Origin: Anabaena sp. WA102
Lineage (GTDB): Bacteria; Cyanobacteriota; Cyanobacteriia; Cyanobacteriales; Nostocaceae
Reading direction: 5' to 3'
DNA length: 64,000 nt
NCBI RefSeq assembly: GCF_001277295.1
Contig: NZ_CP011456.1
Coordinates: 2,232,001-2,296,000 of the forward strand
A program made the translations under genes and the position numbers. Position 1 is the first letter of the stretch, and each line of letters starts with the position of its first letter. This document shows positions 53,944 to 63,561 of the stretch, piece after piece. Below the pieces are notes generated by a model that saw only the letters and a list, made by a program, of their open reading frames with translations, was not told where the DNA came from and did no database searches.

Positions 53944-56900
53944 ATGCTACAGTACCCACTTTATGAATTTATAGCACCTGTACCAATGTGCTGGGAAACA
54001 AATACTCTGGCAGCAGCGTTGGATATTTTTGTTAAACAACAGAGCGATCGCTTGGTAATAGTCAATTCCCAACAACGTCCAATTGGTGTATTGTATTCTG
54101 CTCAATTACTGCCACAATTCTTAGCAGCGGATGCTAATAATAACCTCTTAAATTTGCAACAACCACTCTCACAGGTGGATAAATCCCTCATAGAAGCAAT
54201 ACAGACCATACCAGCAGCAGCAAATCTGGAAAAATTCAGTTTGGTTCTCAAGCATCAAGAAAGCCAACAACAAAGTAACTTAGATTGGGCGCTAGTTGAT
54301 TCAGATGGTAAATATTTGGGAATCCTAAATACTTTACGCCTATTAACATTGTTATCTCAGGAGAAAATTCCCCTTAACTCAACCAAAAAAGAAGAAAGTC
54401 ATGAGTATGTGACAAATACTAAAACTTCTCAACACCAAAAAAACATCGAGCATACAGCTAATAAACACCAGCCAAACATACACAAATCCATAGTCCACTT
54501 ATTGGCTAAATTACCCTGGCCAATGATGTTACAGACTAGTCAAGGCGAAGTGGTTACGCAAAATATCGCTTGGCAGCAACAACTAGGAGCATTAAAAGAC
54601 CCTGAAGGCATTAGAAAACAGGTAGAGACTATACTTACTCCCAAATATATTTATGCCAATCCTCAAGAAAATCAGAAAACCGATCCTTTCACGACCCATA
54701 GACAAAGAACCTCACCATCAACTTTCACTTTTGTACAAGAATCACCTCTACCCGTAAATGAGGCTGCCAACCACTGCGTTTTAGATACACAATTGGGTAT
54801 TTGTACTTGTGTGGTTGAAATTAAAACTGGTCAGGAACGAGTGTGGCAGTTTGCTAAAATTCCTTTAGACAGTAACGAGTTAAAAATTTGGGTTTCTGAG
54901 TCAGAAGTACCAGAAATTACGGAAGAACTATGGTTAATATTAGCCACCGACGTAACAGAACAACAACAACTGTGTAAGGAATTAGCAGCAAAAAATGCTG
55001 ATTTAATTCAACTTAATCGCTTAAAAGATGAATTTTTAGCTTGCATTAGTCATGAACTAAAAACACCACTAACGGCAGTTTTGGGACTATCTCGCCTTTT
55101 GGCAGATCAACAGTTGGGACAATTAAATGAGCGTCAAGCCCGTTATGCTGGACTAATTCATCAAAGTGGCAGACATTTGATGAGTGTGGTGAATGATATT
55201 TTAGATTTAACGCGAATGGAAACGGGACAGATGGAACTCACCCTCAATCCAGTCCAAATTCAAGTAGTATGTGAAAGGGCTTTTTCAGACGTTAAAAACA
55301 TTCATCATCAAACTAACAAAGCTAAACCAGTATCCCCACCAGACAATCAAACTTTATCTAATCACCAATTTAGCCTAGCCATTGAACCAGGTTTAGAAGA
55401 AATGGTGGCAGATGAATTACGCTTGCGACAGATGTTAGTACATTTACTTTCTAATGCCTTTAAATTCACAGAAATATCCGGGGAAATTGGTTTACGGGTA
55501 AGCCGTTGGGAAGGCTGGATTGCTTTTACTGTTTGGGATACAGGGATTGGTATTCCTGAACAACAACAACATTTAATCTTTCAAAAATTCCAGCAATTAG
55601 AAAATCCTCTCACTCGTCAGTTTGAAGGAACGGGTTTAGGATTAGTATTAACTAGAGCTTTAGCTCGTTTGCATGGTGGAGATGTCAGTTTCTTATCTCG
55701 TGAGGGTAAAGGCAGTCAGTTTACGCTGCTTTTACCTCCCAATCCACCAAAGGCTAGTTTTAATGAGTCCGAAGATATAGTTCCTAAGATAGAAGTAGGC
55801 AATAACATTAATCCTTCCCCTCAAAATCTCAATAGTTCTTCCCAAAGATTGGTTTTAGTAGTGGAAGCAGTAGCTCAATATATTGAGGAATTAACTGAAC
55901 AACTCAAAGGTTTAGGGTATCGTGTTGTTATTGCTAGATCAGGAACAGAGGCACTAGAAAAAGCTCGTCGCTTACAACCAAAGGCGATATTTTTAAATCC
56001 TTTACTGCCTTTACTTTCTGGCTGGGATCTGATGACTTTACTGAAATATGATGTTTTAACTCGTCATATTCATGTTATTGTCACAGCCACAGCGGCAGAA
56101 AAAGAGCAAGCATTTACTAAACAAGCTGATGGTTTTTTGAGTTTACCAATTAAGCATCAACCATTGGCATCATTATTAGAAAAAATATCAATAACGAACG
56201 AATTTCAGCATTCAGGACTGGAAAATAATAGTATCAATTCTCAAAATATTCCTTTGCGAATTCTTAGGTTAGTACACCCAGAATTGGAGGTAATTAATCT
56301 CTATCCTTCTCTGCGAGAACATCGGGTGATTGAAGTAGATGATCTAGATCAAGCAGATTTGTTAGCGCGAGTTTGGCAGTTTGATGTAATTTTGCTAGAT
56401 ATGGGGATTTCTACTGCTCGCACTTATCTACAACAATTAAATAAACACCAAAGGTTGGCGACATTACCATTGGTAACTTGTGATGTTGCGACTACTTTAG
56501 CTGCTTCTCAAATACCAGGATTGTCTGTATTTCCTTGTTTAAGTCCTTTGACTCAGGAAGATAATAATCAAAATTATCAACAAGGTGCTTTGTCATCTGT
56601 ATTACAAATTGCTGCTGGTATTTGTTGCCCAATAAATATTTTAGTGGTAGATATAAATATGCTGAGTGATTTACCCAAATCAAAACGCAAACCAATTAAG
56701 GATGATCAGTCAGTCAAAAATTATTTTCTCAATTTTGAAGATGAGCAAATTAATCGGGGATATGAGTGGTTTCAAGCTTTAATTCAATATTTACAAACTG
56801 CTGGTTTTAGAGCTTCTATTGCCAGTTGTTGGTCGGAAGTTGTCCAACAAGTTAGCCATAAAAGTGTTGATTTACTGTTAATTTGCTTGCATGAAACGGC

Positions 56901-57144
56901 AATTAATAAGGAAGTACAAAAAGCTATTGAATCATTGGGGAATTTACAGTTGAATTTGCCACCAATTTTGGTACTTGACCAAAAATTAAATGAACCTAAT
57001 TATGGAAATGCGGCAAAATCTCGGAAACAAAGATATACATCTTCTGTGGAAACTGCGGTTCGAGGAATTGCTACCCAAATACTACCTCGTTCTATCCCAA
57101 TGGAAGAGTTATTAATTCAGATCAATCAATCTTTGACAAATTAG
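53944..57144 (+). CDS. Hybrid histidine kinase with CBS-like input and degenerate receivers
   Basis: A 1066-residue protein. Residues about 1-155 look like a CBS pair (DRLVIVNSQQRPIGVLYSAQ, then WALVDSDGKYLGILNTLRLL). A PAS-like middle follows. The HisKA domain has H370 in CISHELKTPLTAVLGLSRL. The ATPase domain has LLSNAFKFTE, VWDTGIGIPEQ and FEGTGLGLVLT. A first receiver (about 635-755) has Asn685 where the phosphate-accepting Asp should be (AIFLNPLLP). A second receiver-like block has VILLDMG (D819) but lacks other signatures, and a third starts INILVVDINM. It is divergent from kaiA, a position also seen in Anabaena, so a clock link is possible but unproven. Confidence 0.88.
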   Translation: MLQYPLYEFIAPVPMCWETNTLAAALDIFVKQQSDRLVIVNSQQRPIGVLYSAQLLPQFLAADANNNLLNLQQPLSQVDKSLIEAIQTIPAAANLEKFSLVLKHQESQQQSNLDWALVDSDGKYLGILNTLRLLTLLSQEKIPLNSTKKEESHEYVTNTKTSQHQKNIEHTANKHQPNIHKSIVHLLAKLPWPMMLQTSQGEVVTQNIAWQQQLGALKDPEGIRKQVETILTPKYIYANPQENQKTDPFTTHRQRTSPSTFTFVQESPLPVNEAANHCVLDTQLGICTCVVEIKTGQERVWQFAKIPLDSNELKIWVSESEVPEITEELWLILATDVTEQQQLCKELAAKNADLIQLNRLKDEFLACISHELKTPLTAVLGLSRLLADQQLGQLNERQARYAGLIHQSGRHLMSVVNDILDLTRMETGQMELTLNPVQIQVVCERAFSDVKNIHHQTNKAKPVSPPDNQTLSNHQFSLAIEPGLEEMVADELRLRQMLVHLLSNAFKFTEISGEIGLRVSRWEGWIAFTVWDTGIGIPEQQQHLIFQKFQQLENPLTRQFEGTGLGLVLTRALARLHGGDVSFLSREGKGSQFTLLLPPNPPKASFNESEDIVPKIEVGNNINPSPQNLNSSSQRLVLVVEAVAQYIEELTEQLKGLGYRVVIARSGTEALEKARRLQPKAIFLNPLLPLLSGWDLMTLLKYDVLTRHIHVIVTATAAEKEQAFTKQADGFLSLPIKHQPLASLLEKISITNEFQHSGLENNSINSQNIPLRILRLVHPELEVINLYPSLREHRVIEVDDLDQADLLARVWQFDVILLDMGISTARTYLQQLNKHQRLATLPLVTCDVATTLAASQIPGLSVFPCLSPLTQEDNNQNYQQGALSSVLQIAAGICCPINILVVDINMLSDLPKSKRKPIKDDQSVKNYFLNFEDEQINRGYEWFQALIQYLQTAGFRASIASCWSEVVQQVSHKSVDLLLICLHETAINKEVQKAIESLGNLQLNLPPILVLDQKLNEPNYGNAAKSRKQRYTSSVETAVRGIATQILPRSIPMEELLIQINQSLTN

Positions 57145-57219
57145 ACTATGATTTATTTGATTGTGACGATGACAATAATCAATCATCACATAAATCACAT
57201 CAATCAAAAAAATCATAGT

Positions 57220-59061
57220 TTAAGACAGGTTGATATTTTCTGGTTTGGCTGTTTTCAAGGGAATGCGAATAAGATGATAAGCACCTTTGGTGGCTAGACT
57301 TTTATAGTTATCCGGTGGTAAGTCCATTTCGTGAAATTTTCCCTGTTCAACTAAGAGTAATAATGATGGTGGTTTAGTTGGTTGGGATGCTTGCTTTTGA
57401 ATATATTCAAGAGCTTGTTGAGCAAATTTGATGTAATTAACATTTTTGTGCGTGTAGAAAGTCACGGTAGGTTTTTTGAATCCAACCATAATTAATTCTT
57501 CATTGGGTTGTTTTGATTCAACAATGAGGGCGGATAATTCTCTGAGAGGAAGTTGACGCTGTTGATCCATGATGGAAACAGCAGGTATTAAAACGATGGC
57601 AATAAAAGCGATAAATCCTAATAAGTTAATCGTAATGATCTGCTGGTAACGGTGAGTTAAGATGAGGATGGCGGTAGTAATTGTGGATAATAACCAAATT
57701 ATGCCTCCAAATTTGAGGATTCCTGATCTTTCCATTTGTACATATAATTCAGGAGCAGCGGGATCAAGTCCAGCAATTTGGGTAAGATTGAAAAGTGCGA
57801 TCGCCAGAATAGTCAAGAATCCTACGTTTATCCAAGCACTGATGCGTAAAAATTTGGGAGGCGTTGGTGTAATAGTAGGTGAACTGGGGAAAAGATCACT
57901 CCAAAATAATGCCACAAGAATCGCCGCTGCTGGCATTAAGGGTAATACATAGCTGGGCAGTTTGGTCACGGAAATGGTGAAAAATCCAAACACACCCAGA
58001 AACCATATACAGGTAAATAAACCTAGTTGTTGGGAGCGTTCTTGGTTTAACCAATGCGATCGCTGCAAAAGATTTACTCTAACTAGAGCCGCAGGGATGT
58101 ACACTGAATATGGTGCAAAGCCCAACAAAACGACTAAAAAGTAAAAATACCAAGGGGCTGAATGGCCATTAACAACTTCGGTAAAACGGTCTATATTGTG
58201 ATAGATAAAAAAGGCATTAATAAAATTCCAGCCGTTGCGCCAAGTTACCAAAACATACCAAGGAAGTGAGATAACTAAAACTATCGCCATTCCTAAAATC
58301 GGCTGCATTTCTCGCCATAGTTCCCAAAATTTCCCCACATACAAGGCAAAAGCAATCATAATTAGTCCTGGTAAGACAATGCCTACAGGACCTTTAGTTA
58401 ATATTGCCCCAGCAATTAAGACATAACTGGCTAAATACCATTTATTGGGAAGTCGCCAATTAGCAGTGACGATTGGGGAATTATTCTGAGCATATCCCAG
58501 GAAAAAACATAATAAAGTTGAACCTATACAGCCGTTGAGTAACATATCAGAAACCCCGGCTCTGCCCCAAACAATCATTTCTGCGTTGAGTGCCATTAAA
58601 GCAGCGGCAATGGCGGCTGTAAAGTAACGTCTAGGCAAATTAGTAACTTGTTCTAATTCATCTTTTTTGGCAAAGTACCACTGCACAGTGTAAAATGCCA
58701 AAGCAATTACGCCCATTGCTGCCAATGCTGAAGGGATACGCACAGCCCATTCATTTACTCCCATAATAGAGTAAGCGATCGCCTGACACCAATAAATCAA
58801 AGCAGGTTTATCAAAGCGAGTTTCACCATTAAAAAACGGCGTAATCCAATCACCAGTTAGCAACATTTGCCGGGAAGCTTCAGCAAACAGCGGCTCAGTT
58901 TCATCAATCAAGCCCACATTCCCCAAATTCCAGCCAAAAGCTATCCAACCAATCACCAACAACCACAGAGACGAAACAGCTACAAGTATGACTGGACGCT
59001 GTTGTAAATTATTCAACCACTTATCAACCACTTTATCGGTGACACTCAATTTTATACTCAT
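57220..59061 (-). CDS. Family 39-type glycosyltransferase (ArnT/PMT-like)
   Basis: A 613-residue integral membrane protein with about 11-12 helices. The first extracytoplasmic loop carries the catalytic Asp-Glu in GLIDETEPLFAEASRQM near residue 50. RFDKPALIYWCQAIAYSI and VRIPSALAAMGVIAL are GT39/ArnT hallmarks. The C-terminal soluble part (about 510-605) is short. Such enzymes move a sugar from polyprenyl phosphate to lipid or protein; the acceptor is unknown. It converges on the hybrid kinase gene. Confidence 0.87.
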   Translation of the reverse strand: MSIKLSVTDKVVDKWLNNLQQRPVILVAVSSLWLLVIGWIAFGWNLGNVGLIDETEPLFAEASRQMLLTGDWITPFFNGETRFDKPALIYWCQAIAYSIMGVNEWAVRIPSALAAMGVIALAFYTVQWYFAKKDELEQVTNLPRRYFTAAIAAALMALNAEMIVWGRAGVSDMLLNGCIGSTLLCFFLGYAQNNSPIVTANWRLPNKWYLASYVLIAGAILTKGPVGIVLPGLIMIAFALYVGKFWELWREMQPILGMAIVLVISLPWYVLVTWRNGWNFINAFFIYHNIDRFTEVVNGHSAPWYFYFLVVLLGFAPYSVYIPAALVRVNLLQRSHWLNQERSQQLGLFTCIWFLGVFGFFTISVTKLPSYVLPLMPAAAILVALFWSDLFPSSPTITPTPPKFLRISAWINVGFLTILAIALFNLTQIAGLDPAAPELYVQMERSGILKFGGIIWLLSTITTAILILTHRYQQIITINLLGFIAFIAIVLIPAVSIMDQQRQLPLRELSALIVESKQPNEELIMVGFKKPTVTFYTHKNVNYIKFAQQALEYIQKQASQPTKPPSLLLLVEQGKFHEMDLPPDNYKSLATKGAYHLIRIPLKTAKPENINLS

Positions 59062-59190
59062 GAATTCATACTTAGAGACACGGTAATCATGTCCTTACCA
59101 ATACACAACAGTTTACAATTCAAAATGCCTCTTTCGAGGAGCTTTACTATCAAAATTCAAACAACTCCTTCTTACTTCTTCTTCCTCCTG

Positions 59191-59276
59191 ATAGCGCAGC
59201 GTGGCGTTAGCCATACTGCTGAATGGGCGCAGGCCCTGCGCCCCTACCTCCTGATAGCGTGGCGTTAGCCATACTC
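59191..59276. repeat. Dispersed palindromic repeats
   Basis: Two copies of GATAGCG(CAGCG)TGGCGTTAGCC flank GGGCGCAGGCCCTGCGCCCC, itself a hairpin. The latter recurs at 21474-21494 and, altered, at 63037-63058. The first type recurs near 53812 and 62918. Typical Nostocales repeat insertions. Confidence 0.8.
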
Positions 59277-59291
59277 CTGACTCCTCCCATA

Positions 59292-59891
59292 TCACCTATT
59301 TTCTAACACCAATTGCCATTCTTGAGTTTGCGAATTCCATTGTGGAGAAGAAGTTTCTCCCACAACATAGGGACCCCAATAGCGTCGAGAACCATCTTGA
59401 GCAAAAGCCACCAAAATATCACCTTTCTCTAGCTTTAAATTACCTTGAGGTAAAGATAAAATTAACCCGTTCTCATTTCCTTCTTGGGGAGCAAAATCCC
59501 AATGAGCCGGAATACCAGATTTAGATTTATTCGCAGTGGCGCTTTTTTGAGATGATTGTCTAGCTAATAATGCTAGACGTACAGGTTGGGTAGTTTTGTT
59601 GCTCATGCGAAGTGATCCAGCAGTCTTGGTTTTACTATCCGAATCAAACCGATAGGCTACAACTGTAGAGTGATTTTTCTGTGAACTTGATTCTACTGAT
59701 TCACTTGGTGTATTATCTAAATTGATTGCATCAGCACTATTGACCGTGTTTGTAACTACAGGTGAATTTTTTTCTGGATTTGTAGACTCCAAGGATATCC
59801 TCATATCTAAGCATCCAGTTACGATCCCCATAAATCCTAATACAGAAAAACCGATAATGAAGTTACGATACCGAAGAGCCAAGTTTTTCAT
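59292..59891 (-). CDS. Putative lipoprotein, hypothetical
   Basis: A 199-residue protein. The N-terminus MKNLALRYRNFIIGFSVLGF ending in GIVTGC is a lipoprotein signal with the Cys at about residue 27. A Ser/Thr/Asn-rich linker follows, then a beta-rich C-terminal domain (HWDFAPQEGNENGLILSLPQ, then LEKGDILVAFAQDGSRRYWG). It is probably anchored in a membrane and exposed to the periplasm. I do not recognise the family. It lies downstream of and divergent from ycf20, separated by about 80 bases. Confidence 0.65.
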   Translation of the reverse strand: MKNLALRYRNFIIGFSVLGFMGIVTGCLDMRISLESTNPEKNSPVVTNTVNSADAINLDNTPSESVESSSQKNHSTVVAYRFDSDSKTKTAGSLRMSNKTTQPVRLALLARQSSQKSATANKSKSGIPAHWDFAPQEGNENGLILSLPQGNLKLEKGDILVAFAQDGSRRYWGPYVVGETSSPQWNSQTQEWQLVLENR

Positions 59892-59974
59892 AATGATATA
59901 GATTTAGAAATAAGATTTTTTGTCAGCTAAACCCAAATGATTGGTGATTATTTTTGTTCACTGTTCCCCTCTTC

Positions 59975-60307
59975 ATGCAAAATACTCGTCTGAACAACCT
60001 ATTAGAAACAATTTATAGAAGCTTGAGTGAATGGTTTCTCAATCCTTGGCGACGGTTATCATTACTACTAATTAGTTTTTTGTTTGGTTTTTTTCTGGGA
60101 TCAGCAGTATCAACAACCGCTGGACAGAAGGCAGAATTAGACATCGTAGTAGCTGGATTTTTAGTGCTATTAACTGAAATTACCAGTAGGATATTTTACA
60201 GTCGCAGTTTTTTTTCTCGCCAAGCATTTTGGGTAGAAACACTCAACTATCTCAAGGTTGGTTTCATCTACAGTCTATTTCTAGAAGCCTTGAAACTGGG
60301 TTCGTAA
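59975..60307 (+). CDS. ycf20: Ycf20-like (DUF565) membrane protein
   Basis: A 110-residue protein from the ATG at 59975 (MQNTRLNNLLETIYRSLSEW); an upstream in-frame TTG at 59954 is less likely. FLNPWRRLSLLLISFLFGFF, then GSAVSTTAGQKAELDIVVAG, is the DUF565/Ycf20 core with two or three membrane helices. Ycf20-type proteins are conserved in cyanobacteria, algae and plants and have been linked to non-photochemical quenching in algae. Only 4 bases separate it from the glycerate kinase gene, indicating one transcript. Confidence 0.88.
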   Translation: MQNTRLNNLLETIYRSLSEWFLNPWRRLSLLLISFLFGFFLGSAVSTTAGQKAELDIVVAGFLVLLTEITSRIFYSRSFFSRQAFWVETLNYLKVGFIYSLFLEALKLGS

Positions 60308-60311
60308 TTTT

Positions 60312-61352
60312 ATGAATAGCGAATGGTTGAGTAAGATTTTGACAACGGACACATCTTGGCAAGTATTAGCACAAGCCGCAGCATTGGCAGATCCTTTGCG
60401 AGCTAAGGTGTTTAATATTACTTCTGATCATGTGGCTGAAATTATGGAAAACAGAGGGGATTTACTGAAGTTAGTTTTCCCTGATTTTAGTCAATTTTGT
60501 CAAACTAGCCTAAAAACTGATCCTCAAGGAATGTTGCAGGTATTGTGGGATGTGTGGCTACCTTTGGGAATGAAAATTGCAGCACAGCATCAAGAGTCGG
60601 GGAAACCTTTTATCCAGGGAATTTTAGGCGCACAAGGCACGGGTAAAACTACAATGTCCCACATACTGGGTTTGATTCTCCAGCATTTGGGATACAGGAC
60701 GTTAAGTTTTTCTTTGGACGACTTATACAAAACTTATAGCGATCGCTTGGCTTTAATGCAGCAAGATTCCCGGTTAGTTTGGCGTGGTCCGCCCGGAACC
60801 CACGATATTCATCTAGGTTTAAGTCTACTCGATCAGATTCACCAAAGCAAGAGTCCTGTTATAGTTCCTAGATTTGATAAATCCGCTCATGGGGGTGCAG
60901 GCGATCGCACTACTTCTGAAGTTATCACAAATCCTATAGATATTGTTCTGTTTGAAGGCTGGTTTGTGGGCGTAAAACCAATTCCTCCTAAAGTGTTATT
61001 AACTCCACCACCACCTATTCTTACAGACGTAGATAAACAATTTGCCTCTGATATGAATAATCAGCTAAAAGATTATTTACCACTGTGGGAAAGATTAGAT
61101 AGTTTAATAGTTCTTTATCCCACAGATTACCGTTATTCTTTAGCATGGCGCAAGCAAGCAGAAAGACAAATGATTGCTGCTGGTAAATCAGGAATGACTG
61201 ACTCAGAAATAGAAGAATTTGTAAATTATTTTTGGCGTTCTTTACATCCCGAATTATTCATTAATCCCTTAATTCAATCATCATCTGTTGATTTAGTAAT
61301 TGAAATTAATGCTGATCATAGTTTTGGTAACTTTAGATCCCCGACTTCTTAA
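60312..61352 (+). CDS. D-glycerate 3-kinase (GLYK-type)
   Basis: A 346-residue P-loop kinase. QGILGAQGTGKTTMSHILGL near residue 100 is Walker A. SLDDLYKTYSDRLALM and VWRGPPGTHDIHLGL are substrate-site motifs of plant/cyanobacterial glycerate kinase, and PRFDKSAHGGAGDR and VLFEGWFVGV follow. The enzyme returns photorespiratory glycerate to 3-phosphoglycerate. The last five residues (RSPTS) and the stop codon are encoded by the dispersed 33-bp hairpin, so the natural C-terminus was replaced by the repeat. Confidence 0.87.
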   Translation: MNSEWLSKILTTDTSWQVLAQAAALADPLRAKVFNITSDHVAEIMENRGDLLKLVFPDFSQFCQTSLKTDPQGMLQVLWDVWLPLGMKIAAQHQESGKPFIQGILGAQGTGKTTMSHILGLILQHLGYRTLSFSLDDLYKTYSDRLALMQQDSRLVWRGPPGTHDIHLGLSLLDQIHQSKSPVIVPRFDKSAHGGAGDRTTSEVITNPIDIVLFEGWFVGVKPIPPKVLLTPPPPILTDVDKQFASDMNNQLKDYLPLWERLDSLIVLYPTDYRYSLAWRKQAERQMIAAGKSGMTDSEIEEFVNYFWRSLHPELFINPLIQSSSVDLVIEINADHSFGNFRSPTS

Positions 61353-61367
61353 AGAAGTCGGGGATCT
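61335..61367. repeat. 33-bp dispersed hairpin repeat, copy 4
   Basis: AGATCCCCGACTTCT arms. The TAA inside the hairpin is the stop codon of the glycerate kinase gene. The palindrome also lies just past the end of the convergent selO gene and could end both transcripts. Confidence 0.9.
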
Positions 61368-61383
61368 GATTGATTCTGATTGA

Positions 61384-62841
61384 TTACTTCCCTGTTTGCA
61401 GTGTTTCCACTAAATCATAAAAAGGTTGCCAATTATCATCTTCAGTGATTTGTTCCCAAACAGACTCAATCACAGGTCTTAATAAAGCTGTTTTGGGATT
61501 AGCTTCAATCAAAGTTTGGTGAATTTTATCCATTTGGTCAGGATCAAAATGATTGAGAATTTTATGATAGAGGAAACACCAATTATCAAAAGTGGCTGAT
61601 TTTCCTAATGCGGGGCTAAGTTCTGAACCATTCATCACAAAAGCTGGATCATCTCGCCATTTACTAGAAAAGGTAGCAGCTATATCAGCAAAGAATTGAT
61701 GATAACCAACTTGACTATCATGTAAAAAGGTAATGGTTAACCGCAAAAATTCATCAGCTTCCGCTAATTGTAAATCTTCAAAACCCAATTTTTTCAACAT
61801 CAAAGCTCGATATTCAGCCTGGTAATATTCAGCAAACTTAGATAAAGCAATATCCAAATCACCTTGATGAATTATCGCCTTTAAAGGTTCTTGCAAAAGT
61901 TCTAAATTTAATTTGCAAATCCCTGGTTGCTGACTGTAACAATAACGTTTATAATAATCGAAATATGCCGCCGTAAATTGGAGATCGTAAGTAGGAATAA
62001 AGGCATAGGGTCCATAGTCAAAACTTTCCCCGGTAATTGACATATTATCAGTATTCAGAACTGCATGACAAAAACCCGCTGCCATCCATTGTGCTACTAA
62101 TTCGGCGACACGCTGCACTAATTCGGCATAAAATAAAGCATATTTATCATTTTCAGCTTGCAAATGCGGGTAATATTGTTCGATTACATGATCTAACAGT
62201 TTTTGAGTTAAATCATGTCGTTTGAAATAGTTTAATCGTTCAAAAGTACCAAAACGAATATGAGATTTACTCATGCGAATCATGACAGAAGAACGAGTTG
62301 GAGAAGGTTCATCACCGCGCCACAAACCCAAACCCGTTTCAATCATACTTAAACAGCGAGAAGTGCGAACGCCTAAACTATGAAGTGCTTCAGCGGCGAG
62401 AACTTCCCGCACTCCTCCTTTAAGTGTTAACATTCCGTCACCACCGCGAGAGTAGGGGGTTCTTCCCGAACCTTTTGTGCCAAAATCGTATAATTCCCCA
62501 TCAATACCCCGCACTTGTCCATAGAGAAAGCCTCTACCGTCACCTAATTGGGAGTTATATTGTCCAAATTGATAACCGTGATAACGTAGTGCTAATAGGG
62601 GTTCTCGTCCCTCAAATTTACCAAAAGCGTTAATAAAATCTTCGTCTTTAACTACTTGGGGATCAACTCCTAAGCGTGGTAATAGTACGTCATTGCGCCA
62701 ACGTAAAATATGTTGGGGAAATTCTTCCGCAACAACTTGATCATAGTAATCATCACCTAGAGATTCTAAGGCTGATTCATAATTGAGGGTAAGTAAAGGA
62801 TTAGTAGAATGGGTGTGATTGGGAGTTTCATCCAGAGTCAT
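61384..62841 (-). CDS. selO: SelO-family protein adenylyltransferase (pseudokinase fold)
   Basis: A 485-residue SelO (UPF0061/YdiU). GGHEPLLALRYHGYQFGQYN-like text (here EGREPLLALRYHGYQFGQYN) and LYDFGTKGSGRTPYSRGGDG form the inverted nucleotide-binding site. KGGVREVLAAEALHSLGVRT follows, with FCHAVLNTDNMSITGESFDY as the metal/catalytic loop. SelO enzymes AMPylate proteins, often in redox stress. Bacterial forms often end with a Cys-rich tail, which is not seen here. The length is normal for cyanobacterial members. Confidence 0.92.
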   Translation of the reverse strand: MTLDETPNHTHSTNPLLTLNYESALESLGDDYYDQVVAEEFPQHILRWRNDVLLPRLGVDPQVVKDEDFINAFGKFEGREPLLALRYHGYQFGQYNSQLGDGRGFLYGQVRGIDGELYDFGTKGSGRTPYSRGGDGMLTLKGGVREVLAAEALHSLGVRTSRCLSMIETGLGLWRGDEPSPTRSSVMIRMSKSHIRFGTFERLNYFKRHDLTQKLLDHVIEQYYPHLQAENDKYALFYAELVQRVAELVAQWMAAGFCHAVLNTDNMSITGESFDYGPYAFIPTYDLQFTAAYFDYYKRYCYSQQPGICKLNLELLQEPLKAIIHQGDLDIALSKFAEYYQAEYRALMLKKLGFEDLQLAEADEFLRLTITFLHDSQVGYHQFFADIAATFSSKWRDDPAFVMNGSELSPALGKSATFDNWCFLYHKILNHFDPDQMDKIHQTLIEANPKTALLRPVIESVWEQITEDDNWQPFYDLVETLQTGK

Positions 62842-63330
62842 TATAATTATGCTTAATGTGATATTTCTTTAATAATAGACAAAAAAGCTTACGATCTTTT
62901 TATTTAGGGTTTGCTGATAGCGTAGCGTGGCGTAAGCCATAAAATTTGTCTATGAGGGCAGGGAACAGGGAATCTGACTTTTCCTGTTACAGCACTTCCT
63001 GATGTTATGAGGTCTAGTTTTTTATCGCCAAACAAGTAGGGGCGCAGGGTCTGCGCCCTCTATTGTATTTCATTAGATCGGGAATTGTTGTAAGTCTCGA
63101 AACATCCAAATAATCAGGGTTTTGGAATAAAGCCCTATTCTCAATAAATGATCTTTAATGAGAATAATCAGCGAAAAAATAGGACTTTGGGACATGGGTT
63201 ATAATAAGCGATCGCTCAACTGGAAAGATAACGGGAAAAGTCAGAAGCCTATCAACGCTACCTACAATCTATGGGCGTTAAGATTAAAATTACAAGATGA
63301 TTAAGTTAATCAAATTAAACAGATAAATTA
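62842..63330. other. Repeat-rich gap between selO and the TumA/TumE-like pair
   Basis: Holds TAGCGTAGCGTGGCGTAAGC (about 62919), AGGGAACAGGGAA (about 62957), and GGGGCGCAGGGTCTGCGCCC (about 63037), all dispersed repeats, plus a short decayed gene end at 63208-63300. Confidence 0.5.
63208..63300 (+). pseudogene. Possible C-terminal remnant of a Uma2-like protein
   Basis: The frame reads AIAQLER, a stop, then REKSEAYQRYLQSMGVKIKI and a TGA. The charged coil ending in a '-YLQSLGI' type motif resembles the C-terminus of Uma2/DUF820 proteins, which are abundant in cyanobacteria. Very short, so the call is weak. Confidence 0.3.
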
Positions 63331-63561
63331 ATGCGTAAACAAGTTATCGAATATACATCTCCACTAGATGCGTTGATTGCCCTTACCAAACAGTTAAATG
63401 TTTATGAAATCAAGTACCAAATGAGTTCAGAAGATTTTTTTGCCAAATATAAGCAAGGAAAAACTTCTGATGATGAAGTGTTTGTCGAATGGGCAGGAAA
63501 TTATCAGCATTATCTAGCTTTACATCAAGAAATAACCAGCAAACTCCAAGATGTCGCGTAA
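63331..63561 (+). CDS. Putative antitoxin, TumA-like
   Basis: A 76-residue acidic, helical protein (MRKQVIEYTSPLDALIALTK, then YQMSSEDFFAKYKQGKTSDD). Its length, acidity and an 11-base overlap with the next gene (63551-63561) are typical of the antitoxin member of a type II pair. The pattern matches proteins I recall beside DUF6516/TumE toxins. No DNA-binding motif is obvious. Moderately sure. Confidence 0.62.
   Translation: MRKQVIEYTSPLDALIALTKQLNVYEIKYQMSSEDFFAKYKQGKTSDDEVFVEWAGNYQHYLALHQEITSKLQDVA

Noticed and set aside
56492..56695. 67-codon minus frame within the hybrid kinase gene
   Set aside because: Antisense to a well-supported coding frame, with no independent signal.
59113..59295. 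60-codon minus frame
   Set aside because: Built from dispersed AGCGTGGCGTTAGCC repeats; no homology pattern.
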